NCBI GenBank assembly: GCA_947462335.1
Contig: OX381708.1
Coordinates: forward strand, 4,216,001 to 4,280,000
DNA length: 64,000 nt
From: Harmothoe impar
Taxonomy: Eukaryota; Annelida; Polychaeta; Phyllodocida; Polynoidae
Direction of reading: 5' to 3'
Below are positions 9,662 to 20,466 of this stretch, in pieces. Numbering within the stretch: position 1 is the first letter of the stretch; each line of letters opens with the position of its first letter. A program made the position numbers and the translations under genes. Below the pieces are notes generated by a model. It was not told the DNA's origin. It saw only the letters and a list, made by a program, of their open reading frames with translations, and made no database searches.

Positions 9662-10549
9662 GCTGAAAGGTACAAAGCAATGTATATGTCTGTGTGGTTT
9701 GTTTTAGCAATATTTGACATTTTAAGGGAGTGTTCAGGCAAGCCAAAGCAAAGTTAAGTTTTCATAATGTTTAGCTGTACACACCTAAACAAATTTAGGG
9801 CATTGGGCATGGCAAAATTGCCAACTTGGGTCAACTCATGATACAAATAAGGGTATAACACATTCAAGCATTATATGCAGCCCTTTAAGGGTTAATAAAA
9901 TTCGGTATAGTTGTTGCCTTCATTGTCTGTCTCCCTAATTTTGTCACATTACTGACTGGGGGTAGATGTTTGACAATGTATCTATAGACGTGAAAGTAAT
10001 CATGGTAGTGGCTACTCCGTCATGTGGATACCCATGGTATTAGTGCTGCCCCCTCCCCTGGACCGTGCCAGCCCCACAAAGGGTGTGACTATTTCTTGAC
10101 AACAAGGGGGGCCCATGTATCCTAACAACAGGGTGTAGTGCATTAGTTAATGCACTATGCAGCCCTTAAGAGGTTAAAGCAGCACTATCAACTACACTAG
10201 ATGTGGTTGTGTAAGGCGTTGACTACCTGCTTAATGTACATTTACCATTAGTTAGAGACAGAAGAGATTTTGTTACCACTGTACAATAAACACCATTACC
10301 AAGCTTGCTGTTCATTTTGTCTTTACTTTATGATACTATGCTGGATGAACAATATAAAGACATGTTCTGCTCCAGGTGAGATTGTGGTGCCATCTGGAGG
10401 GATAGAGCCCAGATAGAGCAGTGAGACTGTGGTGGGGGATATGCTTGCATTGGTGCAGCACGCTGTGCTTAAAGGGTTAACTTGTTGTCAAATGACCACT
10501 CCCTGAATTTATCAAATTGGATGAAATAAAAATAAAAACATGTTTCTTA

Positions 10550-11106
10550 CAGAACTGTCATTTGCTCAGCTGTTTACCAAGGGATTTTCAAAATTCAAAG
10601 TTCCATGAAAAGAGCAGATACGGGGCTACAATGGCAGATGCAGCCACAGTATCTAAAGGTGATAATAAAATCGGGAGAGGCGCAAATACGCAAATTTTTG
10701 GCACTCGGAAATTGGAACAATATGTTAAAAATCATGTCTGAGAAAAGTCTCATTTCCTCAGCTGTTTACCAGCCGATTTTCGAAATTCAAAGTTTCCTGG
10801 AAAGAGGAGATTCAGGCCTACAAGTGCATATGCAGCCACAGCGCCCAGAGGTGATGATAAGGCCGGGGCAAGCGTAGAAACGCAAATTTTCGGCACTCGG
10901 AAATTGTGAAAAAGTTGTTAAAATCATTTCTGAGAAAAGTCTCATTTCCTCAGCTGTTTACCAACCGATTTTCGAAATTCAAAGTTTCCTGGAAAGAGGA
11001 GATTCAGGACTACAACACCCAATGCAGCCACAGTGTCCACAGGCCATAATAAGGCCGGCGCAGCGGACGATACGCAAATTTTCGGCACTCGGAAATTGTG
11101 AAAAAA
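10550..11106. repeat. Three tandem 192-bp units
   Basis: Same block as at 1127; the third unit has a small change near 11057 (GCAGCGGACG) compared with its neighbours. Confidence 0.85.
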
Positions 11107-12057
11107 GCTCTAATGTAGGCTAGAGAAGGCATCCATCTATCCTGGCAGATTACAGCAGCCAAAGACAAAGTGCCGTGACTTACTGTTAGCTAGGAGTGGT
11201 GTGTGAAGAGGGGCAAGTGTCTTTTTGGTTGTTTGTGGCTGTGGGAGATCATGAGAAGACTGTGGCCAAGTTTGGTGTGGGGTGAGGGTCATGAGAAGAC
11301 TGTGGCCAAGTTTGGTGTGGGGGGGGGGGTGAGTGAGTGCATAATTAGGGAAAGAATCACTCTGCAGTGAATACCAGATGAGTTCTGAATGGGCTAAATA
11401 GTTTGGTATTGTTTTTTGAAATTGTGTTACAGATGACAAAGGAGCCAGAATGAATTATCATCATCATGAGTGACCTTTATAAGCATGGTTGTTTGTTGTG
11501 AAGGAATTCTTTCTGGGTCAGAAATTAAATGATTCACTTCCAAGATGGCTGACCATGCAGGTTTGTTGACATGATTCTGTGACCAGCATACTATTATGTA
11601 GGTGGATGGGTGGATATTGCTTAGGAAGGATTTAATAATATGACCTCTGTCTGTTGTTAGTGTGAGAGGTTGCTACTCTTTCTTGATCTTGATGTAAAAA
11701 TTACAGTTAAAACATGTCTTGTTCAAACAAGGCCTTTGACTTTTCAGACCAAATTTTCTCAAGATCACTGTTATGGATTATGTCATGTTACACAAGTCGT
11801 GGCCAGGTTCCCCATGACCCCAGTGACAGCTTGATCACTTTTTTGGTTCATAGTATAAAAAGAACTTATCCCAGTGAACATAGAGCGGAAAACCCATTTG
11901 AAGCTATTTCCTCTACAGGTGTCCAGGGAAACCCTGCCGCTAACATGCGTCCTTGTCTGACACCCAAGTGAACCCTCCCCCTAGTGTATCCTTGTCTGAC
12001 GTCCAGGGAAACCCTGCCATTAACGTGCGCTAAAGGCTATTCCTGTACTTGGACCTC

Positions 12058-12065
12058 TATAAAAG
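12058..12065 (+). promoter_or_regulatory. TATA box upstream of ASB copy 2
   Basis: TATAAAAG, 713 bp before the ASB ATG, in the same context as in unit 1. Confidence 0.4.
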
Positions 12066-12761
12066 ACGGACACTAGCCCTATACTTGGACTTGAAGTGGA
12101 TACCCTTATTAAAACCTAATGAAAGCTGATTCCTGCACTTGATCCTGAAGTTGATACTCTTAAAAACAACTCACAAAAGGTCAATACTACACTTGAGCCA
12201 GCATCAGGACAAGCAGCAGCCTGTAATAGTAATCAACTCTTTGAGGCTATATAAGACAACCTGACGGTTCACCCAGACCTCGTGCTCGGCAAAATCAAAG
12301 TGTCGGAAAAGAGCCATTCACACCTCCATGGGATGTAATATCGGACACGTTTGATTTAATGGCGCTGTTGTTTACGATTGGATCGGCGCGGAGCCGTCGA
12401 GTGGCTAGCTCCACTCCTTCTATCAGAAAAAATAGAAAAACCAAAAAAATGGCCAAGCCCTTCGGGACTTTGGCCTATGCAGCAGAGATTTGACTGTTTT
12501 GCTAGCTTCCGGCGGGATGAAAACTCGGTTCGGACCCAGCTCCCGGAGGCGTGGAGCATATAGCGAGGAGCCGAAAGAGACCCCGGCCGGAAATCTTTCC
12601 GGTTTTACTATTCCAGGAGGTCCCCGAAAGTTAGTTGACGGACACCAGTTGAGAGAAACACATTCTTAACCGCAATTTTCGTCAGTGAATGAAATTTTGT
12701 CTTGCAGAATGAAAGAATGAGTGCATCTGAAGTTGTAAATTTTGTGTATTTCTATTTGTAG

Positions 12762-13582
12762 GTGGCCAAGATGTCGGCCTACGACGAGGCCTACCTGGAG
12801 GGTGACCTTGAGGTGGAGGAGACGCTGGAGGAGAGCCTGTTTGAGGTCATCTTTAGGAACGACCTGGAGGCGGCCACGTTGCTGGTGACACAGAGTGACG
12901 TGGACGTGAGTCGGCCTAACGGGCGTGGTAAGACCATGCTGGGGCTGGCCGTGGAGCACGAGCACGTGCCCATGGTGCGGATGTTGATGGAGAACGGGGC
13001 AGACATCAACCAGCCCAGTTTCTGCAGCAACGACTACAGCTTCCAGACCCCCGTGGTGACGGCCGCCCGCATCCAGCACGAGGAGCTGCTCACCATGTTC
13101 CTCACCCAGAAGTGTGAGCTGGACATGAGCTGGACCTGGGCATGATGAAGGTGCTGTACGCGGCCGGGGCCGACGTCAACTGGACCGGTCCCTTCTGCAA
13201 CACGGCCCTGCACTACGCCACTATAGCCGACAAGCCCGACATCGTCCAGTGGTTGCTGGAGAAGGGGGCGGAGGTGACGGTGAACGGGGAGGGGCGGTCT
13301 GCACTGCACATCGCGTGTGTCAAGGGCTACTCTGACATCATTGACTTTCAGTACAACTCCCTGCGCTACCGCCACACCATCGACGCCCAGCGCGACGTGT
13401 GGCAGTGGGTGATGGGTAAGATCGGCAAGCCCCGCTCCCTGCTCGAGTCCTGCCGCACCGCCGCCCGCACCCAGCTCGTCACCTCCTCGGGCGGCAGGAG
13501 CATCCTGGCCAACATAGACCAACTCCCCCTGCCTACTGCCCTCAAGAAATATCTTGCCCTCGAGGATTATTTCCGGATCTGA
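12762..13582 (+). pseudogene. ASB copy 2, disrupted
   Basis: This carries the same two lesions as ASB copy 1: the 57-to-11 bp replacement at 13125-13135 and the 571-bp deletion with one inserted T at 13342. The 127-codon first reading frame and the 146-codon second frame are identical to copy 1. The shared lesions show that the unit was broken once and then duplicated over 6325 bp. It shares with copy 1 the A15V change near the N-terminus, which is absent from the intact copies. Confidence 0.9.
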
Positions 13583-15719
13583 GGAATGCATCAGGAAGAA
13601 CGCTCTGTGGTTGAGACGTTTGGCTAAGACAAAAAGACGCTGTATGAGGTGAAGTGGTTCTCCTTTACCTGAAACAGCTCTTATTAGTTTTGGTCTGAAG
13701 TTTGTTGGTTTGGAAAATGACAGAATGTGTTGTTGTACGATTGATGAAGCCTGTAAAATGTTTGAATACTGCCTTTGTGATGTGTAAGAGGTAGGTATAA
13801 TGTTAGCACTTCATGAGCACCATGCCATCCTGAAGAGTTAAATAGATTTCAGTAGCAGGGCATTACATTGAACATGTTTAACATTTTTAGAACTAAAATA
13901 TGTTCATATATAAACAACTCAGGACGTATTTCTATCCAATGTACGTTCACACAATGTAGTCACACAATGTAAGCCAAAAGTATTTGATCTGGTCATCAAT
14001 TTTGCCAGATGACTAAGCTATAGTAAACACGTCTGTCCATTTGTATCTTATTTTCACCACCACATCATTATTACAGTGGCAAACCGTGTATGCTTAAACT
14101 TGTGATAACGTACCGCAGGTCAGATATTACAGAATACTAATCTAATTCACCATGACTTCATTCAACAGGCTGCACACATAGGGACTTACAAATACCAGAA
14201 ATGACCTGGGTACCTTTTCTTGTCAGTGCCATGGGAAGTTACCAGAGACTTATTGCCATATATCCAGGTGCACTTCTGATTCCTAGTGGGAATCTGCACT
14301 TTGATGCTTGTATGAAATCTCAAAAAGGGGACATGTAAATCACAGGATGACGATGACCCCTGGCCATACCACACGACTGTCATGTCAGCTCATGTCAATA
14401 TGCGCTTTCCTGTGATATGTCAAATCTGAAAGATGTGATTCATGTCGCTTTGCTTTACATCTAACAAGAGTATAGAAATATAACCAATTCATAGCGTCTG
14501 GAATACTGCAAAAGTGGACAAATCAGTCAGAAAAAGAATTATCATGTTATAATATGGAACATTTACTGCATTAAGTTTATGGAAGATGGCTATGTTATTT
14601 GTATGTATACTGGTGAGGTTATCATGAGGTACGCTTGTTCAGGAAGGCATGACAAGCCTTGGGGTGGAGAGTTCTGTAAAGACTATTCAATATGCGTATT
14701 ATCAAAGGGTACTCATAAAAGAACAGTATTCATTGAACGTTCAACTTTCTTTAGATGTAAGGTTTTCAAGATTTAATATGTCCAGATGTTCATATTTGAA
14801 CAGCTAGACAGAAAGGATGAGCCGTGCCAACATCTTTATAATTTGACTTTAGATAAAGCACACAGCTATCCAGTGGAGATCCTTTCTGCTCGGCGGATGC
14901 ACATATTCAGCTTGCTGAATTATGAAAAGGTGTAAGGTGGGTTAAGATGTCTTATGTTTTCTGGGATATGTGGATGGTGAGAGACTAGGATATTGAGTTT
15001 TATTTATAAATGCCTGTATCATTGTATTATAGTGTATATATCATGTGAGTAGTCTACCAGGATGGTATAAGATGCACTTAGTTTTTAGAAGCTGATAACG
15101 GTTGATCTTACTCTTTAAGACACAAACTAACTTGCTAGTACAGTGTTGATGGATCATACTGGCCCTTCGGGTGTAGCGCCGCAATAACACATGAATCAGA
15201 GCACACCAGGAAACACAATGTTTGTCACAAACTATAATGAAGACCTCATGATTTAACAGTGATAAAAACAAAACAAATAAGTGAAATCATGAAAAGATCA
15301 ATTGAATAGAAAAATATATATATTTCTAAAAAGAAAGTGACACGAGAAAACTATGGAACCACCCTTTATTGTTTGATTCAGAATAAGGCTTAATGTACAG
15401 ATACCATTAGCTAGAGACAACAGAGATTTTGTTACCACTGTACAATAAACATCATTACCAGGTTTGCTGTTTCTTTTGTCCGTAAATGATTATTTAAAAA
15501 ATAGTCTGGAGATCTCTTAAGTGGAGTAAGAAGTTCACCCCATAGCCCAGTATACAGAAACATTATTACTTTGATACAAATGTTGTATGTAGATATACCA
15601 ATAAGAAGACCACACAATGCACTACAAGATAAGTTTCTGACCCGGATGAAAGATTTGATCAATCCATGGTTATCATTTCTATAAGATAATTTGAACACCT
15701 TCACAAAGTAGTTTTGTTA
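13583..15719. other. Convergent intergenic region, unit 2
   Basis: This is almost identical to 7258-9394. It contains repeat A at 15388-15481. The + strand ORF seen near 8254 in unit 1 is here cut by a TAA at about 14774. No gene is recognised. Confidence 0.5.
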
Positions 15720-15986
15720 TTAATCAGTCAATATACGTACCTGAAATGAACACATCTTTTCTAAAAAACCACCCTCCTCTGACGCCTGCCTCTTACACAC
15801 CCCTGCCGGACTGGTCCAATCAGGCTCGGGGGTGTCAGGAGTGCAGACCCAGGGGGTGAAGGAGGCCTGCCCGCTGCTGATGGAGGCCAGGAGGCCGTGT
15901 GGGGGCTGCAGCGTGCACACCTGTCGCTTGAACGTCCACAGGCCGTGGAAGTACGCCCACAGCCTGCCCCCCGCCATGCTCTCCAT
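15720..15986 (-). pseudogene. DUF6314-like gene, truncated copy 2
   Basis: Identical in structure to the remnant at 9395-9661: N-terminal codons, one repeat unit, then the same fusion to 3' flank at about 15765-15769. The shared joint again places the deletion before the unit duplication. The last repeat unit and the DWTSPAG reading match the allele at 48242 better than the one at 22926, which hints at its parent. Confidence 0.85.
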
Positions 15987-16874
15987 GCTGAAAGGTACAA
16001 AGCAATGTATATGTCTGTGTGGTTTGTTTTAGCAATATTTGACATTTTAAGGGAGTGTTCAGGCAAGCCAAAGCAAAGTTAAGTTTTCATAATGTTTAGC
16101 TGTACACACCTAAACAAATTTAGGGCATTGGGCATGGCAAAATTGCCAACTTGGGTCAACTCATGATACAAATAAGGGTATAACACATTCAAGCATTATA
16201 TGCAGCCCTTTAAGGGTTAATAAAATTCGGTATAGTTGTTGCCTTCATTGTCTGTCTCCCTAATTTTGTCACATTACTGACTGGGGGTAGATGTTTGACA
16301 ATGTATCTATAGACGTGAAAGTAATCATGGTAGTGGCTACTCCGTCATGTGGATACCCATGGTATTAGTGCTGCCCCCTCCCCTGGACCGTGCCAGCCCC
16401 ACAAAGGGTGTGACTATTTCTTGACAACAAGGGGGGCCCATGTATCCTAACAACAGGGTGTAGTGCATTAGTTAATGCACTATGCAGCCCTTAAGAGGTT
16501 AAAGCAGCACTATCAACTACACTAGATGTGGTTGTGTAAGGCGTTGACTACCTGCTTAATGTACATTTACCATTAGTTAGAGACAGAAGAGATTTTGTTA
16601 CCACTGTACAATAAACACCATTACCAAGCTTGCTGTTCATTTTGTCTTTACTTTATGATACTATGCTGGATGAACAATATAAAGACATGTTCTGCTCCAG
16701 GTGAGATTGTGGTGCCATCTGGAGGGATAGAGCCCAGATAGAGCAGTGAGACTGTGGTGGGGGATATGCTTGCATTGGTGCAGCACGCTGTGCTTAAAGG
16801 GTTAACTTGTTGTCAAATGACCACTCCCTGAATTTATCAAATTGGATGAAATAAAAATAAAAACATGTTTCTTA

Positions 16875-17431
16875 CAGAACTGTCATTTGCTCAGCTGTTT
16901 ACCAAGGGATTTTCAAAATTCAAAGTTCCATGAAAAGAGCAGATACGGGGCTACAATGGCAGATGCAGCCACAGTATCTAAAGGTGATAATAAAATCGGG
17001 AGAGGCGCAAATACGCAAATTTTTGGCACTCGGAAATTGGAACAATATGTTAAAAATCATGTCTGAGAAAAGTCTCATTTCCTCAGCTGTTTACCAGCCG
17101 ATTTTCGAAATTCAAAGTTTCCTGGAAAGAGGAGATTCAGGCCTACAAGTGCATATGCAGCCACAGCGCCCAGAGGTGATGATAAGGCCGGGGCAAGCGT
17201 AGAAACGCAAATTTTCGGCACTCGGAAATTGTGAAAAAGTTGTTAAAATCATTTCTGAGAAAAGTCTCATTTCCTCAGCTGTTTACCAACCGATTTTCGA
17301 AATTCAAAGTTTCCTGGAAAGAGGAGATTCAGGACTACAACCCCCAATGCAGCCACAGTGTCCACAGGCCATAATAAGGCCGGCGCGGACGACGATACGC
17401 AAATTTTCGGCACTCGGAAATTGTGAAAAAA
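16875..17431. repeat. Three tandem 192-bp units
   Basis: Same block as at 1127, with all three units present. Confidence 0.85.
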
Positions 17432-18381
17432 GCTCTAATGTAGGCTAGAGAAGGCATCCATCTATCCTGGCAGATTACAGCAGCCAAAGACAAAGTGCTG
17501 TGACTTACTGTTAGCTAGGAGTGGTGTGTGAAGAGGGGCAAGTGTCTTTTTGGTTGTTTGTGGCTGTGGGAGATCATGAGAAGACTGTGGCCAAGTTTGG
17601 TGTGGGGTGAGGGTCATGAGAAGACTGTGGCCAAGTTTGGTGTGGGGGGGGGGGTGAGTGAGTGCATAATTAGGGAAAGAATCACTCTGCAGTGAATACC
17701 AGATGAGTTCTGAATGGGCTAAATAGTTTGGTATTGTTTTTTGAAATTGTGTTACAGATGACAAAGGAGCCAGAATGAATTATCATCATCATGAGTGACC
17801 TTTATAAGCATGGTTGTTTGTTGTGAAGGAATTCTTTCTGGGTCAGAAATTAAATGATTCACTTCCAAGATGGCTGACCATGCAGGTTTGTTGACATGAT
17901 TCTGTGACCAGCATACTATTATGTTGGTGGATGGGTGGATATTGATTAGGAAAGATTTAATAATATGACCTCTGTCTATTGTTAGTGTGAGAGGTTGCTA
18001 GTCTTTCTTGATCTTGATGTAAAATTACAGTTAAAACATGTCTTGTTCAAAAAAGGCCTTTGGCTTTTCAGACCAAATTTTCTCAAGATCACTGTTATGG
18101 ATTATGTCATGTTACACAAGTCGTGACCAGGTTCCCCATGACCCCAGTGACAGCTTGATCACTTTTTTGGTTCATAGTATAAAAAGAACTTATCCCAGTG
18201 AACATAGAGCGGAAAACCCATTTGAAGCTATTTCCTCTACAGGTGTCCAGGGAAACCCTGCCGCTAACATGCGTCCTTGTCTGACACCCAAGTGAACCCT
18301 CCCCCTAGTGTATCCTTGTCTGACGTCCAGGGAAACCCTGCCATTAACGTGCGCTAAAGGCTATTCCTGTACTTGGACCTC

Positions 18382-18389
18382 TATAAAAG
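18382..18389 (+). promoter_or_regulatory. TATA box upstream of ASB copy 3
   Basis: TATAAAAG, 657 bp before the ATG. It is the closest TATA-like element to an intact ASB gene in the window. Confidence 0.45.
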
Positions 18390-19038
18390 ACGGACACTAG
18401 CCCTATACTTGGACTTGAAGTGGATACCCTTATTAAAACCTAATGAAAGCTGATTCCTGCACTTGATCCTGAAGTTGATACTCTTAAAAACAACTCACAA
18501 AAGGTCAATACTACACTTGAGCCAGCATCAGGACAAGCAGCAGCCTGTAATAGTAATCAACTCTTTGAGGCTATAAGACAACCTGACGGTTCACCCAGAC
18601 CTCGTGCTCGGCAAAATCAAAGTGTCGGAAAAGAGCCGTTCACACCTCCATGGGATGTAATATCGGACACGTTTGATTTAATTGCGCTGTTGTTTACGAT
18701 TGGATTGGCCCGGAGCCGTCGAGTGGCTAGCTCCACTCCTTCTATCAGAAAAAATAGAAAAACCAAAAAACTGGCCAAGCCCTTTGGGACTTTGGCCTAT
18801 GCAGCAGAGATTTGACTGTTTTCCTAGGTTCCGGCGGGATGAAAACTCAGTCCGGACCCAGCTCCCGGAGGCGTGGAGCATATAGCTAGGAGCCGGAAAA
18901 GAGACCCCGGCCGGAAATCTTTCCGGTTTTACTATTCCCGCAATTTTCGTCAGTGAATGAAATTTGGTTTTGCAGAATGAAAGAATGAGTGCATCTGAAG
19001 TTGTAACTTTAGTGTATGTCTATTTGTAGGTGGCCAAG

Positions 19039-20466
19039 ATGTCGGCCTACGACGAGGCCTACCTGGAGGGTGACCTTGAGGCGGAGGAGACGCTGGAGGA
19101 GAGCCTGTTTGAGGTCATCTTTAGGAACGACCTGGAGGCGGCCACGTTGCTGGTGACACAGAGTGACGTGGACGTGAGTCGGCCTAACGGGCGTGGTAAG
19201 ACCATGCTGGGGCTGGCAGTGGAGCACGAGCACGTGCCCATGGTGCGGATGTTGATGGAGAACGGGGCAGACATCAACCAGCCCAGTTTCTGCAGCAACG
19301 ACTACAGCTTCCAGACCCCCGTGGTGACAGCCGCCCGCATCCAGCACGAGGAGCTGCTCACCATGTTCCTCACCCAGAAGTGTGAGCTGGACCGGGGGGC
19401 CGGCAAGGACGGCAAGTCTGCCCTCCAGTGGGCGGCCAGTCACGGTAACCTGGGCATGATGAAGGTGCTGTACGCGGCCGGGGCCGACGTCAACTGGACC
19501 GGTCCCTTCTGCAACACGGCCCTGCACTACGCCACTATAGCCGACAAGCCCGACATCGTCCAGTGGTTGCTGGAGAAGGGGGCGGAGGTGACGGTGAACG
19601 GGGAGGGGCGGTCTGCACTGCACATCGCGTGTGTCAAGGGCTACCCTGACATCATGAAGCAGCTGCTGCTGGCACGCTGCGAGGTGGACAGCTACGACTC
19701 GTTCGGCTTCAGCCCGTTCAGCCTGGCCTGTCTGCGCGGCCACCTGGACATGGTGCGGGACCTGATGCAGCACGCCCGGCCCGGCACCAAGTACAACATG
19801 GAGGACGCCCTGCACCGCGCCGCCGAGTGCGGCCATCTCGAGGTGCTCGAGTTCCTCATCCACAAAGGGGCCGACGTCAACTCTGTCAACAGCAGCGGGG
19901 AGTCGGCCTTGTCCATCGCGGCGCGCGGCCAGCCCGTGTCGGTCAAACTGCTGCTGGAGAACAAGGCGGTGATCAACGTGGTGGACAAACGGGGCTACAG
20001 CCCCTTACAACACGCCATCCTGCGGGAGCAGATCGACGTGGCCGTGTGCCTCATCAAGCACGGCTCCAAACTGCACACCACCTCCTCCCTCATAGACTCT
20101 CCCCTACAGAGCGGCTACTCCACCTCCAACCCCCTGCTCATCAAGTGCCTCATCGACGCCGGCGTCACCCTCAGCACAGAGAAGTGGTTCACCGTCTACG
20201 CCTGTCAGACCAAGCTGCGGGAGCTCGACTTTCAGTACAACTCCCTGCGCTACCGCCACACCATCGACGCCCAGCGCGACGTGTGGCAGTGGGTGATGGG
20301 TAAGATCGGCAAGCCCCGCTCCCTGCTCGAGTCCTGCCGCACCGCCGCCCGCACCCAGCTCGTCACCTCCTCGGGCGGCAGGAGCATCCTGGCCAACATA
20401 GACCAACTCCCCCTGCCTACCGCCCTCAAGAAATATCTTGCCCTCGAGGATTATTTCCGGATCTGA
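19039..20466 (+). CDS. Ankyrin repeat and SOCS box (ASB) protein, copy 3, intact
   Basis: A 475-residue protein from one uninterrupted exon. The open frame extends to a GTG at 19030, but that lies directly after a splice acceptor (TCTATTTGTAG), and the first ATG (A at -3) is the likely start. About ten ankyrin repeats cover residues 25-380; clear ones carry the ALHYA/ALHIA and GADVN signatures (near 125-154, 158-187, 191-219, 254-283, 287-316). The C-terminus is a SOCS box. Its BC box is S428-L429-x3-C433-x3-A437, which binds Elongin C. Its Cul5 motif is LPLP at 457-460, followed by a KKYL helix end. Known ASB proteins are substrate receptors of Cullin5 ubiquitin ligases; the layout and C-terminal LPLP-x4-YL-x-EDxxR(I/M) recall ASB3. 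Substrate unknown. Copy-specific residues: P203 and K344. Confidence 0.9.
   Translation: MSAYDEAYLEGDLEAEETLEESLFEVIFRNDLEAATLLVTQSDVDVSRPNGRGKTMLGLAVEHEHVPMVRMLMENGADINQPSFCSNDYSFQTPVVTAARIQHEELLTMFLTQKCELDRGAGKDGKSALQWAASHGNLGMMKVLYAAGADVNWTGPFCNTALHYATIADKPDIVQWLLEKGAEVTVNGEGRSALHIACVKGYPDIMKQLLLARCEVDSYDSFGFSPFSLACLRGHLDMVRDLMQHARPGTKYNMEDALHRAAECGHLEVLEFLIHKGADVNSVNSSGESALSIAARGQPVSVKLLLENKAVINVVDKRGYSPLQHAILREQIDVAVCLIKHGSKLHTTSSLIDSPLQSGYSTSNPLLIKCLIDAGVTLSTEKWFTVYACQTKLRELDFQYNSLRYRHTIDAQRDVWQWVMGKIGKPRSLLESCRTAARTQLVTSSGGRSILANIDQLPLPTALKKYLALEDYFRI

Larger units (their letters stand above)
9662..12770 (+). other. Intergenic and leader region upstream of ASB copy 2
   Basis: It holds repeat B (10229-10321, AATAAA kept), the 192-bp block, the duplicated 40-bp word with an 11-base G-run (about 11249-11330), an endonuclease-exon deletion scar near 11919, about 2.7 minisatellite units, a TATA box at 12058 and the hairpin block (about 12384-12602). 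No intact gene is seen. Confidence 0.7.
15987..19038 (+). other. Intergenic and leader region upstream of ASB copy 3
   Basis: It holds repeat B (16554-16646), the 192-bp block, an 11-base G-run near 17644, an endonuclease-exon deletion scar near 18243, a short minisatellite, a TATA box at 18382 and the hairpin block (18703-18922). About 57 bp between the CCGGAAA hairpin and the acceptor are missing relative to other units. The acceptor TCTATTTGTAG ends at 19029. Confidence 0.7.

Noticed and set aside
19030..19038. GTG as the ASB start codon
   Set aside because: GTG lies directly at the splice acceptor; eukaryotic initiation at the ATG nine bases later, with A at -3, is far more likely.
19009..19863. 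284-309 codon minus-strand ORFs antisense to each ASB exon
   Set aside because: Shadow of a GC-rich coding exon: composition is His/Val/Leu/Gly-rich mirror sequence with no family motif, and it exists only where the + strand codes.
19827..20303. 158-codon + ORF in a second frame of the ASB exon
   Set aside because: Arg/His/Pro-rich out-of-frame reading of the ASB coding sequence; follows the ASB codons exactly.
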